A DNA stretch of 34,021 bases from a virus, in the IMG/VR virus record IMGVR_UViG_3300025266_000025, positions 1 through 34,021 of that record. One strand, written 5' to 3'. A model generated the notes under the pieces. That model saw nothing but the letters and a program-made list of their open reading frames with translations. It was not told the DNA's origin and ran no database searches. Shown here one piece after another: positions 10,701 to 18,078 of this stretch; position 1 is the first letter of the stretch; each line of letters opens with the position of its first letter. A program made the position numbers and the translations under genes.

Positions 10701-10989
10701 AGTTAGCACTTTTAATAAAATGCAGGGCTCCAAATATAGAATGTCTTATGACCGTAAGAGAGTATCTGAGTTTTATAAAGAGAACAAAAAGATGATTGAG
10801 TATGGCCCCTTAATCAGATCCAAAAATAAAATGCTCTCAGACCTTAGAGCCTATAGACAGGAAATTATAGCAATGCCTAGAGAACTTATGGGCGGAGCTG
10901 ATAAGAAACGGATCATAGATGAAACCAGAAGAAAAGAACGTCTATATCTTCGGGACATAAAAAAGTACCGTGAGCGGCTATATGACTAG
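4717..10989 (+). CDS. Giant polyvalent virion protein with zinc-peptidase motif and LPD38-like region
   Basis: 2090 residues. Order seen: a small N-terminal beta segment (FEVTSPTGEVFEVEAPQGAS, residues 4-23) common at the start of large phage ejection proteins; a Gly/Ala-rich hydrophobic region (about 60-330); a charged coiled region; three divergent repeats of about 80 residues starting near 428, 562 and 644; a zincin motif HEMVH at 1049-1053; a long helical part; and near 1685-1760 the pattern SDNAVRQAVYE...INFRRKG...PFFSAGLQAL, which matches what I know of the LPD38 domain of large polyvalent proteins. The basic C-terminus ends the virion operon. Likely an ejected internal virion protein analogous to T7 gp16 in position and size. 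Peptidase activity is inferred from the HExxH motif only; a downstream third ligand was not fixed. Confidence 0.75.
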   Translation: MPIFEVTSPTGEVFEVEAPQGASQEDAIAYIASQQTQQAAPEEQEESGFLRRYVGDPLASIGQGVVGLGEAAVGLADIPTRGYAGKGFSAASKSVFGGDLEDASQYFEDLKTPEQLAQETAVDTAEGFTGTLGALVDNPAALVDLILNTLPQMAGGAGIARAGLSMAKKRAVGKLGPGGVGPLAKPNYLKAAGVGEGVVAAGAAAEGIRKQTEDGLLTPTQAILATGTGVITGVLGVIGGKVANKLGVTDIDALMAGQSLGAEGQRKVRNSLLVAIRAGIGESVFEELPQSMQEQMIQNIALDRDPMEGVSEAAAQGVAAGFTLAGSVGGGGQFLQNTKIRKEERAKLIADRIEESEASDDTPDKPNFNDQKKAEEDKILARRAAEKAQAEKDKGGDVVGRRKKVPAAPIAPPVDVDVDVPESGRIVSEDEIINLGFEFSPAVKRRLEKLDYSKPQGVQGALKTLNNVLESRTSRGKDATKLERASIPSIQAKINSLEQVQSRIEQDKLIDEETKKAVAEENKNQKIIAAAKKATTKPVEPVVTPVASEPTPAEYEGPKPLFTTETLDSFGYSKTGSVRKKLAGLMGGEAGLDTAIAQLEKTLTTPAKKKSAAGKRMTKALVAMKKRKAKGSYNVGVQTETNLFSEDQLVDMRLPAYTRKTLEGLKSTRPEDVSKAKTILTKALDRSTKNRNTRETIENQINRLERDELKGITLPDNTREALADPSTSARTFATPAALEEGIGKGLLVEKNGREIYISSNEYAAATAKNDKNFETVSERSLKPVDEKAISLNNPLTGNSKNPITGKKPVKVGDRITIARINNAPSASKNPETGKRSRSAAYKPEKFSGVVEEQSLTDSDTGQETSQLVLKLDKPINGVGVIGLNDSQVVNPVAADFKRVQNVAQKLKAKYKGVGRDKNKNYDAETSAITSDIISAESSEASQELNRKEKITLARRKLNDAVIKQFGTELPKTVGELLTGFAGTMINSKLNIAQRQLLKILVATPNINNVALVFDASGTIAGDASGQYDVGTNTITLESLSGGFVETVFHEMVHAATARGIRNLNPKNKPFKQLTVLFTEANLAASDAGIEAYANIESLDEFVTLAFSDKNYQQFLSEVKTKTKMSKKQQNLLDTDTLWRAFVDAVKAIVVKAKEGISRTVLNNVITLQSELFLGPDAAKQRRYEGQILYDTGNNVTETTNEKELSEKAGLLDKITTKFFSFDAGLNRALVRAMNAAGVDPETIENAMYKMTAAQGLHATNMAQQYAIHGIIEYNEDAKKFVVKDEGLATSSMAKIKELVSQFAINEGISPEEAGKIAHKSFEATRLDEVQKGFNADIIEEAQDLEGESLKSKLNELKMIHLNEQEITEGLLLKEQHPELVEIAETWNKVRIKTIEFAVDRGTMSTAQAEEYIDSAGYVPFYRNDDDGNPIAGVDITSGLTQIGNLNNKTFRGSEREVTNIFENMDRWVQHQIRAGIINQLRVDKVDTTMINQGEDKPLVRGIDSKEEAKTKGNVVSVTRNKPRTPTEGDPSTTEFVTELYEFSDPIYAAAFGPLQAMAVDGWKQYFRTAANFLRQNIVLYPLFSISQLPQDSMSAMISSGVKNPFMIPLRVLKEFSLTLVSMSETHKELEKFGAVGGRAWTQAVETDKAAAEKAIAERDTSKLTNKLYTEFTESKFVKVLEKIAMSSDNAVRQAVYEQTMKETGNQALAVERAFEVINFRRKGSSQTINTLSQVVPFFSAGLQALSVQARVLSGGGIAPGQRAEQMRQTITSGVMLTGVYLAYAAAMSGDEDYEKLDPREKDTKLILPGGWSIPLRPDLFTYMVKVVPENILREMRGDQDGEKTFQAIKRGFINSVSMSAIPQAIRPMIDLYSNESGSFSERRKIVPDALQDEEGADQFKENTSELAIMLAEGSGVSAIKIDYFLRQYFGYTAGLITMAVDEVIVQSGTLDYERPNRSFREVLLDVPGTTPFIVRQFGNREISDYYEMREDVAKVVSTFNKMQGSKYRMSYDRKRVSEFYKENKKMIEYGPLIRSKNKMLSDLRAYRQEIIAMPRELMGGADKKRIIDETRRKERLYLRDIKKYRERLYD

Positions 10990-10995
10990 ATTTTG

Positions 10996-11019
10996 GGGGG
11001 TTACCAATGCACTACCCCC
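10996..11019. other. GC-rich hairpin between convergent operons
   Basis: GGGGGT at 10996-11001 pairs with ACCCCC at 11014-11019 around a 12-base loop, just after the virion operon stop codon. There is no T-run on either strand. It may assist the terminator that follows, or end leftward transcripts from the replication block. Confidence 0.45.
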
Positions 11020-11030
11020 TACGCTAAAGT

Positions 11031-11062
11031 CCTCAGAATCGCATTCTAAGAGGTCGTTTTTT
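11031..11062 (+). terminator. Rho-independent terminator of the virion operon
   Basis: CCTC plus AGAAT (11031-11039) pairs with ATTCT plus GAGG (11043-11053), with a CGC loop and a 2-base AA bulge. The T-run TCGTTTTTT follows at 11054-11062. It lies between the stop of the giant virion gene and the convergent replication block, where a terminator is expected. The 3-base loop and the bulge make it only moderately strong. Confidence 0.6.
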
Positions 11063-11074
11063 AACAAATTTCCT

Positions 11075-11278
11075 CTATAAACGCCAAACCCGGACACCTA
11101 GGTGCCCATCTTTGGTAGTCGCATAAGCTTTTATTCTTATCTTAACTGCCTTAGCTCGTGTCTCTACAGTAAAAATCATAGGTGACGTTTTTACTGTAGG
11201 GATAAAAAAGCTATCCCCCCGCTCCATATATTCAAACGGGAAGAGCCACTCTGGTTCATTATGTAAGTTCAGGGTCAA
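11075..11278 (-). CDS. Conserved small phage protein (GDSFF...GVRVWR type)
   Basis: 67 residues. It carries GDSFFIPT in the middle and ends with a basic stretch plus GVRVWRL. I recognise this arrangement as a small protein of unknown function found beside phage primases, possibly DNA-binding because of the Arg/Lys-rich second half. The start is uncertain. The longest frame opens at a TTG overlapping the primase 3' end by 20 bases, with GAGG only 3 bases upstream, and a stop codon lies just before it. The only in-frame ATG is immediately before GDSFF and would remove 19 residues that relatives usually have. It is the last gene of the leftward block. Confidence 0.6.
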   Translation of the reverse strand: MTLNLHNEPEWLFPFEYMERGDSFFIPTVKTSPMIFTVETRAKAVKIRIKAYATTKDGHLGVRVWRL

Positions 11279-14099
11279 GTACCTCTAAAATAGTCTTGTT
11301 GATCGTAGTGGTATCAATGATATAACAAACCACGTTGAATTGGTCTATCCCTGTTTTCCAATTAGCTGCCATTCTTTTCTTCTTCATAGTAATCTTAGCG
11401 CCGCTCTGTGCCATTTGGAATAGCCATTGCTTGGGAGATATATTATTCTCTTCAGTTAAGAACTTACGAAAAATAGGCATTGATAAACAGAGTTCTTTTT
11501 TATCTAAGTCCAATCTAATTGCTAAAGTATTTCTAGGTTCAGTAGTGGCATGACCCCCGTTTATTATTAGTAGGTTACTATTATTGTGGTGTATAAATTC
11601 TCCTATAAGAGAAAGGTAGTTAACACTATTAGATTGAACCACGTTATCTCTAATATCTATCATCTCACCAACTATGCGTTTATATATACGCTCTAAATCT
11701 AGATGAACAATATCTGCTTTAGCAGCGAGCTCGCCCCCCACCATAGTTACTGCAACTAGGTTCTCATAAAATCTAAAGGCAGTATCATCACCAAAATCAA
11801 CCTTAAACTTATTTACCCATGTAGCAATCTTAGCCTCGATCTCTGGGCGAGTATACTTCATAACTTCCTTAACAAATTCTGGCCCTGCCCACCCATAGTT
11901 AGTTCTAAAGGGGTCGAAGAGTGCACGGCCTTCGCTAGGATTATCTACTAATAGTTGAGCTTTACGCATATAGATTTCTATAAGTCGAGCTACCTCCCCA
12001 TTAGGATCCTTCTTTAAGATAGCAAGCTTGTCATAGAGCGAATGATTGGAGGTAAATATAGCCACCAGAGCGGCGGAAAGTTCATGCTCGCGTTCAGCGT
12101 TAACAGAAGCCTGCATTCTAATCTTAGCTTTACCCTGTGATATTTTGTGGATAAGTTGAGAGAGTGTTTTACCATGAGTATTTCCAACCTCATCTAGCCC
12201 AAAAGGAATATTGTGTAGTGCTAAGTAACGTCCAGTCATACCATTCTCTGTTGCATCTAACACAGACAGATCTTTAGGATTACCCCAGACACTTAGACAA
12301 GCATATAAAGAAGCTGTCTTGGCGGAACCAGTATCTCCTGTCAGGCATATCGTCACACCTGAAGTAGAAGTGAAGGGCATAAGAATAGAACTAAAGCCAG
12401 TGAGCATAACAAAGGCGTGTACCTCTAAACCCTCCTGATTTAATTTATTTGCAGACTGCTTCCACACATCGTAGGTTCCCGTCTTGATTAGGTGTTTGGC
12501 GATGCCACGACATAGTGGAGAGGTAGGACTATTAGATTCTTTACCATTCTTATCTATCTCAGTACCTCCTACTACAAAAGCATCGTAGTCGGCAGTCCAG
12601 CCCATTTGGTTACGCATAATTTCGGCAGATCCCTGAGCAATTAAATACTGCCCCCACTTAACTATATAGCTCATAATATATTTCCATTGGTCAGAGAGAG
12701 GGTCAAATAAAACCCCATTCATTGATAGTATTTTTCTTAACTCATTACCGTCGTACATACTACTAAAAGGTAGCGTAAACTCTCTAGATTTATCATTAGG
12801 AAGTTCAGTTACCATCATCATACAATCGCCCTGCGTAATGCTATATATACGCTTCGTAGGGTAGAGATCATAAGTTGTTACTTGTCGTTCTTTCTCCTCA
12901 ATTAAATCACCATTAGCATCATACACGGGAGCGGGCTTGAAGATAATTCCTCCGTTCACCCCGCGCTTAAACCCAGTAAGTTCTGGTGGTAGTCCATGTA
13001 GTTTCGTAGTTACCATAGGCACACCTCCCTGAACTGGCACTATCTCACTAAAGAGTGGTGTCTCAGTTGTTGGCGATGCTATGAATGTTTTACCTAGGGG
13101 TAGCGGATTAGTTATCTTATTAAAATAAGCGCAGTCCTCACATAGCCCCGGATTTATATTATTAAAGGTTACACAGGATTGGGGCTTGTCTTGTGTCTGG
13201 GTCGCCTTACTTTCTGTTGCTTCTCTATCGTAGCCTGCGTAATCCTGTGACAGAAGATGTATTGCCTCATCACGATCAGTACAGTGTTGAGCTATAGATA
13301 GTCCTGCATACCATAGGGGTTCAGGGAGCGAGGTTCTATTATTAATGATATGCCTAATCTGTAGACAACCCTCGTTAGAAGCTTCATCTAAACTTTTGAC
13401 TGCAATTCTAGAAAACTCTGAAGCATAATTATTCTGGCCAGACATCTGTCTGCCTAGGTCGGTTAGCTTCTCGCGTTTTATTGTATCCTCTAGTGGTACC
13501 TCTACCTCACCTAAAAGCGCTTTCCACACTTTAAAATCAGATGTAAAGTCTGACCACTTAATAATCCTAGTAGGCGATGGAGGGTTAGTCTTATGGTTAA
13601 AGGTATTAGGGCAGCGTAATATCCTAGCTATGTCTGCTGTAACAACGGGGTCAATATCTAGTCCTCTACCTAGACAGTAGTCTTTAAATTTGTCTGCATA
13701 TATTTTCCATTCTGCTACAGGAATCTCTTCACTGAAGAACCAATAGGCGTGAACACCTGTACCTGAGTCAACTGTAACGGGCGGCGGTAGTTCATTAGTC
13801 ATGACAAAGTCATTAAGAGAAATCAGCGCAGCTTCTTTACTATCGTATCCCTTGCCCTCTCCCACATCTAGGTCTACAAAAAATGACCGTATGCTAGTAG
13901 CGTTATCTGCCTTCCTACTATGACCTTTAAAATTACTCAGTGCCATAAAAACATTTGTGTCCTGCTTAGAATCAATTACTTCAACTAGCTCATCTATTGA
14001 TTCTACAAACGTATGCTTTGGTCTTTTAGTAGAGGGATCTATCTCCACAACGCAGTAACTACCACTATTAGGAAGCGCTAAGGTGTAAAATTCTTTCAT
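11259..14099 (-). CDS. Fused primase-helicase (AEP-type primase plus DUF927-like ATPase)
   Basis: 946 residues. N-terminal primase: the DLD pair at 76-78 (FFVDLDVG), SGTGVHAYW at 112-120 with His117, and DIARILRCPNTFNHK at about 157-171 match archaeo-eukaryotic-type primase motifs. A Cys cluster near 310-325 (SC...LCEDC) may bind zinc. The helicase half has a Walker A loop GDTGSAKT near residue 587 and the acidic GLDEVG segment as Walker B, as in DUF927-type phage helicases. It probably primes and unwinds at the fork for the family A polymerase encoded upstream, and no separate DnaB- or DnaG-like gene is present. It starts 1 base after the stop of the HTH gene. Conserved motifs appear intact. 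Confidence 0.85.
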   Translation of the reverse strand: MKEFYTLALPNSGSYCVVEIDPSTKRPKHTFVESIDELVEVIDSKQDTNVFMALSNFKGHSRKADNATSIRSFFVDLDVGEGKGYDSKEAALISLNDFVMTNELPPPVTVDSGTGVHAYWFFSEEIPVAEWKIYADKFKDYCLGRGLDIDPVVTADIARILRCPNTFNHKTNPPSPTRIIKWSDFTSDFKVWKALLGEVEVPLEDTIKREKLTDLGRQMSGQNNYASEFSRIAVKSLDEASNEGCLQIRHIINNRTSLPEPLWYAGLSIAQHCTDRDEAIHLLSQDYAGYDREATESKATQTQDKPQSCVTFNNINPGLCEDCAYFNKITNPLPLGKTFIASPTTETPLFSEIVPVQGGVPMVTTKLHGLPPELTGFKRGVNGGIIFKPAPVYDANGDLIEEKERQVTTYDLYPTKRIYSITQGDCMMMVTELPNDKSREFTLPFSSMYDGNELRKILSMNGVLFDPLSDQWKYIMSYIVKWGQYLIAQGSAEIMRNQMGWTADYDAFVVGGTEIDKNGKESNSPTSPLCRGIAKHLIKTGTYDVWKQSANKLNQEGLEVHAFVMLTGFSSILMPFTSTSGVTICLTGDTGSAKTASLYACLSVWGNPKDLSVLDATENGMTGRYLALHNIPFGLDEVGNTHGKTLSQLIHKISQGKAKIRMQASVNAEREHELSAALVAIFTSNHSLYDKLAILKKDPNGEVARLIEIYMRKAQLLVDNPSEGRALFDPFRTNYGWAGPEFVKEVMKYTRPEIEAKIATWVNKFKVDFGDDTAFRFYENLVAVTMVGGELAAKADIVHLDLERIYKRIVGEMIDIRDNVVQSNSVNYLSLIGEFIHHNNSNLLIINGGHATTEPRNTLAIRLDLDKKELCLSMPIFRKFLTEENNISPKQWLFQMAQSGAKITMKKKRMAANWKTGIDQFNVVCYIIDTTTINKTILEVLDPELT

Positions 14100-14100
14100 A

Positions 14101-14421
14101 TCACACCCTGATTAGATTAGGTTTTATTTTAGATTCTAAATATTCTTTAGCCTGTTTAATATTAATAGCCGGTAAACTACCATCGGCTAAACCTTTTTCT
14201 ACTAGGCTAATAAACTGTTCAATTCGGTTGTTGTTTTTATCCCTCACGGGCTGTCCTCTAAACCAAGAGTGTATAGACATACGACTTACGCCAAATGTTT
14301 TGGCTATATACACAGTGGGTAGATTGGCTTTTACACACAGCTTTGCTAACTGAGCGCCAGCTCTTTTGGGGTCGGCTTGATGGAGACTAAAAATAAACTG
14401 TTCACTATAGGGTCTAGGCAT
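14101..14421 (-). CDS. Helix-turn-helix DNA-binding protein
   Basis: 106 residues. A helix-turn-helix is visible at about residues 33-55 (NLPTVYIAKTFGVSRMSIHSWFRG), with the usual Gly turn followed by a SRMSIHSWF recognition helix. It is Xre-like in style but lacks other domains. The ribosome site AAGGAG lies 6 bases before the ATG. It sits directly upstream of the primase-helicase gene, separated by one base, so a role in origin recognition, helicase loading or local transcription control is possible. No target site is identified. Confidence 0.7.
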   Translation of the reverse strand: MPRPYSEQFIFSLHQADPKRAGAQLAKLCVKANLPTVYIAKTFGVSRMSIHSWFRGQPVRDKNNNRIEQFISLVEKGLADGSLPAINIKQAKEYLESKIKPNLIRV

Positions 14422-14424
14422 TAC

Positions 14425-15282
14425 TTACTCCTTAGATTCTTTCCATTTGTTTACTATGTCCAAAACGTTTTGCTCTTGTCTTGGGTTCTTGGTTATTACA
14501 CTGTCTTTAATATTATCAACTGCTTCAAACTTAAAACCTTCTCGAACTGCTTCCCCTTGGGGTTGATACACAGTCAGCTTTATGGCGCTCTGTGCCGCCT
14601 GACTGTCCGTTTGTTCTTTAAGTGTGTCTCTTATTTCTGCTGCTACAGCGGCAACAGGAGAGAACAAGAGTCTTGTAAGTTCTTTTTTATACTTATTTGT
14701 AGTAGTAACAAACTGCATTTTAGTAACTAACTTTGCCGCACTCACATTGTTCTTTGCAAGCATCTGGATGTAAGCTTTAAAGGGCCACTTGCCTTCTTCT
14801 TCTTTCCCAAAACAGGAGGTGGACGGCAATACAAGCTGCAGTACATCTCCTCCGGGATCATCAGCAGAGACAACGGCTAATCGCCAAGACAGCTTACAGG
14901 CTGTCCCTCTACCTTCCGAACCTGAGCCACGCACACTATTAGGACACGCGTGGCAAAATTTAGATTGGGGAGATAGAACTTCAGGATCAGGGGACGTTGA
15001 ATCATTAGACCAACATAGGGGACTCACTTTTTTTCCCTCCTCATATGCATGGCTATAATAAGAACGGGACGTACTGTGTGCCATCTTCACTATTATAACC
15101 TGCATAGTTGTTGGGTTATCGCCTATACTCAGCTCCTGCCCCGCAACAAACTTACGAAACTCCCCCCCTCGTAATGAGATACGTTTGGTTATATTCCCAT
15201 AACCACTATTAGCTACGGCAAGCGTATCTTCATCTAGAGATAGGTCTGAACTTTCCTTAAGTATGGCTTTAAGTTTATCCAT
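14425..15282 (-). CDS. Conserved replication-module protein sharing a C-terminal tail with the SSB
   Basis: 285 residues. I do not recognise a named family. It has four Cys in a central region (PLCW, FCHACPNS, ACKLSW), which could hold zinc. A beta-rich section resembles single-strand-binding or accessory proteins. The very end reads LDIVNKWKESKE, almost the same as the end of the adjacent ssDNA-binding protein (ISDIVNKWGAKN). The gene follows the SSB gene by 4 bases, so both are made together. A role beside SSB at the replication fork is the natural inference. The ribosome site is weak (GGAG about 15 bases before ATG), suggesting coupling to the SSB stop. Confidence 0.6.
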   Translation of the reverse strand: MDKLKAILKESSDLSLDEDTLAVANSGYGNITKRISLRGGEFRKFVAGQELSIGDNPTTMQVIIVKMAHSTSRSYYSHAYEEGKKVSPLCWSNDSTSPDPEVLSPQSKFCHACPNSVRGSGSEGRGTACKLSWRLAVVSADDPGGDVLQLVLPSTSCFGKEEEGKWPFKAYIQMLAKNNVSAAKLVTKMQFVTTTNKYKKELTRLLFSPVAAVAAEIRDTLKEQTDSQAAQSAIKLTVYQPQGEAVREGFKFEAVDNIKDSVITKNPRQEQNVLDIVNKWKESKE

Positions 15283-15286
15283 AATA

Positions 15287-15973
15287 TTAGTTTTTAGCTC
15301 CCCACTTGTTTACGATGTCGGAAATATTCTTAGAGTTATCTGAAGAACCTGAGCTTTTAACAACCGGTTCTTTAACCGCAGGTTCTTTAACCGCAGGTTC
15401 TTTAACTACAGACAACTCAGGTTTTACTTCCTCAACTTTGGGCGTTGCTTCTTGAAAGGCTTCAGACTGATCTTGTTTATAGCCCTCAATCTTCCCAAAG
15501 GTGCCGCCACCAGAACTGGCTGTAACATACTTAACAACCTGAACAGCTGAAATCCACAACGAAACTCCGACTCCATTGGGAGCTACATAGGGTCCAATAT
15601 TATATGCAGCCCTAAGCTCAGAGCCAGCCCAAATATCTGTGTTCTCCATCGGTACTGCGTTACTATCAACAATGCTAGGCGCAAACTTAGACTTAAGTCT
15701 AAACATAACATTACCTGTAGGCTTACCATCATCCCCAATTTCATCTGTATAAGGTGGATTAGCCACTTGGATGTCTGTCTTCTTTTGTATCTTTATTTGC
15801 GATTCTACGTGTTCCGCAAAAGCAGCATTGATGTGTTCAATCATTTCCGCTGCTTCTCCCTGAGTTAGTATAAGATTTACCTTATAGTCCCCGGGCTGAG
15901 AAAACTTAGTATCTGGCTTAGACAGATGTGGAAAATTCACTACCCCAACTGGGGTCATAAGTATATTATTCAT
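15287..15973 (-). CDS. Phage single-stranded DNA-binding protein (T7 gp2.5-like)
   Basis: 228 residues. The first 165 residues form an OB-fold-like pattern seen in phage SSBs: MTPVGVVNFPHLSKPDTKF, then a middle VMFRLKSKFAP, then AGSELRAAYNIGPYVAPNGVGVSLWISAVQVVKY. The C-terminal 60 residues are a linker with three VKEPA/VKEPV units, then a Ser/Asn stretch and the peptide ISDIVNKWGAKN. Classical SSB tails are acidic; here the terminal peptide is instead a mixed DIVNKW motif also present on the next protein. It protects single strands at the fork and probably recruits partners through this tail. AAGGAG stands 8 bases before the ATG. Confidence 0.75.
   Translation of the reverse strand: MNNILMTPVGVVNFPHLSKPDTKFSQPGDYKVNLILTQGEAAEMIEHINAAFAEHVESQIKIQKKTDIQVANPPYTDEIGDDGKPTGNVMFRLKSKFAPSIVDSNAVPMENTDIWAGSELRAAYNIGPYVAPNGVGVSLWISAVQVVKYVTASSGGGTFGKIEGYKQDQSEAFQEATPKVEEVKPELSVVKEPAVKEPAVKEPVVKSSGSSDNSKNISDIVNKWGAKN
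15366..15410 (-). repeat. Three 15-base tandem units in the SSB linker
   Basis: The unit GGTTCTTTAACCGCA (plus-strand reading) stands three times at 15366-15380, 15381-15395 and 15396-15410; the last copy differs in three bases. It encodes a Val-Lys-Glu-Pro-Ala repeat in the flexible linker before the C-terminal interaction peptide, so its length can vary without breaking the frame. Confidence 0.9.
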
Positions 15974-15985
15974 AGGTACTTCTCC

Positions 15986-16423
15986 TTATTTACTGGTTGG
16001 TTTTCTTACTGTAATTTGGAACTCCCGCATCATACTAACTCCGGGCGGTAGCCCATCCTCCCTCCTACTTTCTAAATGCTCCTTCATGCCCGTTTGGTTA
16101 AGACGCTTTTGATATAGATGTAGTTCCTCATTATCAATAACGTACTGGCTGAAGTGCTCCCAATCAGAACAAACGTAATATTCTTTAAGGGTTTTTATGA
16201 CAGTACCTCCGGAAGTTTTAATACTATCGGCACTGACATCATTTAGTGAACCTAGCATCACCTGTTCTAACTGATCAAGTTCAGCTTTCAGTTCACGATC
16301 TTTCGCTTGATATTCTTGAGCGAGACTGTTCTTACGATTCCTAATTGTTAGGTAGGCTTTAACCACCTCTTCTAACGAAATCTTAGGCTCCGGGATACTC
16401 ATCTGTTCTTCTATATCACTCAT
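15986..16423 (-). CDS. Conserved phage replication-module protein with coiled coil
   Basis: 145 residues. An N-terminal coiled-coil helix (about residues 20-60) is followed by SIKTSGGTVIKTLKEYYVCSDWEHFSQYV and a C-terminal LPPGVSMMREFQITVRK. This combination is a recurring family beside phage SSB and helicase genes. The function is not settled to my knowledge; the coiled coil plus small globular domain loosely recalls Gam-like DNA-end proteins. The start overlaps the stop of the SNF2-type helicase gene (ATGA), with GGAG 10 bases upstream, so the two are coupled. Confidence 0.6.
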   Translation of the reverse strand: MSDIEEQMSIPEPKISLEEVVKAYLTIRNRKNSLAQEYQAKDRELKAELDQLEQVMLGSLNDVSADSIKTSGGTVIKTLKEYYVCSDWEHFSQYVIDNEELHLYQKRLNQTGMKEHLESRREDGLPPGVSMMREFQITVRKPTSK

Positions 16424-18000
16424 GATTCCAACTCCTCTCTATATAAATCTACTAACTTAGTATGCTGATCAACTTTACCTTGCAACATGGCATACATTCT
16501 TTTCTCAACATCTGACCCCTGTAGGTGAACCACAGTCATCTTGTGCTCCTGCCCTACGCGATCAATCCTTGCAATACACTGTAGATAAACTTCTACACTC
16601 ATCACTGGCCCCCAGAAGACAACAGTGTCTGCTGCAGTTAACGTCACCCCGTGTGACGCGGCTTGGGGTTGTATTACTAGAACTCTTGGCTCTTCAGATA
16701 GTTGAAACCGTGAAATGATACTTGCTCTTTTAGTTGCTGAGACAGCACCATTGATTACTTCATTACTAATGCCCTTCTCATTTAGGTGCTCACTTATGAA
16801 TTCAATTGTGTGGCGATAGGGTACAAAGATTAAAACTTTCTGAGCTGTCTCTTCAAGAACTTCCATGAGAGCATTTAATCTAGGAGATACATCAAACTGT
16901 ATGGTCTTGTGGTCATCTGTATATACTGCGCCCCCAGATATTTGTAAGAGTTTATTCATGCCCGCCGCTGCGTTAACGGCAGTCACTTGCTCAGTGCCCG
17001 TTTGTATTAGCATCTCGCGTTTAAGTTGCTTGTAATACTTCTGTACTTGGGTAGTCAGTGGTACTACTCGCGTCTGATACATCACCGGGGGTAGGTCTAG
17101 ACACTGATCTTTTGCAAATCGTATCGCCGGCTGAAGGGCTTTAAATACATCATCTTTAGAATTGGGCTTAGGGATCCACTTGAACCGCGAGATCTGGTGC
17201 ATCACTTTTTCTTTCCATGCCATAGATAGTCTAGGCACGTTATCAGGACAGACGAGTTTGGCTAACCCGAAAGCATCCATTGGTGACTGTGAAGCGGGAG
17301 TACCTGTCATCATCCACAGTTTCATGTCCTCATTCTTATCTTTACCACCCAGTATTTTATATAGGGCTTTCCATCGTGAGGTCGTATGTGTTTTATAAGC
17401 GTTACATTCATCGACTACGATAAGATCAAAGTTAGATGCAATGATATCGTCTTTTATAATACCTACGCCATCATAGTTAATAATAGTGAAGTCCCAGTCA
17501 CCCTGAATAATCTTTCTGCGTTTTTCAGCAGTACCATGTGCAACTTGGCTAGTCCTGTGCATACAGGTATTAAATACGTCGCCCTGCCATGCAGAGTACA
17601 TAATAGAGAGGGGACAAATGATTAGAACCTTTTTGATTAAGCCCAAGTTCATTAGATAATCTGCCGCCCATAGTACAGACGAAGTTTTACCTGTGCCTGC
17701 TTCATTGAAACAGAAGGCTCTATGATTGATGCTTAGAAATTCTGAGGTAACTCTCTGGTGATCAAAAGGTTCAAACATGCCCGGCCACTTATAATCTCTG
17801 ATCATAGGGGAGGGTAGGTTTTCTTTGAATTTAACAAGCTTATTAAGAGCAAGCATTTCATCAATGCCCCAATAAACTAAGAGTTCTGATAGACCATCTG
17901 TAGTATTTACTACTTCGCTTTGGTCTATTGTTTCTGTGATATGCGGAGTCAGATGCTCCGGTACGGCCAACAATAGGGCCTTGTTATCTATAACTTTCAT
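16420..18000 (-). CDS. SNF2-type superfamily 2 DNA helicase/translocase
   Basis: 526 residues. Motifs in order: Q-type FDHQRVTSEFL (79-89), motif I NEAGTGKTS (99-107), motif II VVDECN (195-200) with DECN instead of the usual DEAH, motif III TGTPAS (232-237), and near the end motif VI QCIARIDRVGQ. The length is typical of phage SNF2-like proteins with little beyond the two RecA lobes. Such enzymes are thought to act in recombination-dependent replication or fork restart. It is preceded by a promoter-like sequence, starts with GGAT as a weak ribosome site, and is coupled to the downstream coiled-coil gene. Confidence 0.85.
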   Translation of the reverse strand: MKVIDNKALLLAVPEHLTPHITETIDQSEVVNTTDGLSELLVYWGIDEMLALNKLVKFKENLPSPMIRDYKWPGMFEPFDHQRVTSEFLSINHRAFCFNEAGTGKTSSVLWAADYLMNLGLIKKVLIICPLSIMYSAWQGDVFNTCMHRTSQVAHGTAEKRRKIIQGDWDFTIINYDGVGIIKDDIIASNFDLIVVDECNAYKTHTTSRWKALYKILGGKDKNEDMKLWMMTGTPASQSPMDAFGLAKLVCPDNVPRLSMAWKEKVMHQISRFKWIPKPNSKDDVFKALQPAIRFAKDQCLDLPPVMYQTRVVPLTTQVQKYYKQLKREMLIQTGTEQVTAVNAAAGMNKLLQISGGAVYTDDHKTIQFDVSPRLNALMEVLEETAQKVLIFVPYRHTIEFISEHLNEKGISNEVINGAVSATKRASIISRFQLSEEPRVLVIQPQAASHGVTLTAADTVVFWGPVMSVEVYLQCIARIDRVGQEHKMTVVHLQGSDVEKRMYAMLQGKVDQHTKLVDLYREELES

Positions 18001-18040
18001 TACTATCCTTTACTTGGTGTACTTAACTTAACTGTTACTG

Positions 18041-18070
18041 AGTATGATCTATTTACTAACTATTAGTCAA
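18041..18070 (-). promoter_or_regulatory. Possible sigma70-type promoter before the helicase gene
   Basis: Read leftwards: TTGACT (plus 18065-18070), an 18-base spacer, then CATACT (plus 18041-18046), about 40 bases before the helicase ATG. It lies in the short gap after the HNH-like gene, a sensible place for an internal promoter. The -10 box matches only four of six consensus bases. Confidence 0.35.
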
Positions 18071-18078
18071 ACTTTATT

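Noticed and set aside
14377-14730. Plus-strand frame of 117 codons with hydrophobic stretches
   Set aside because: It is antisense to the HTH and Cys-containing replication genes; the hydrophobicity comes from the complement of charged codons.
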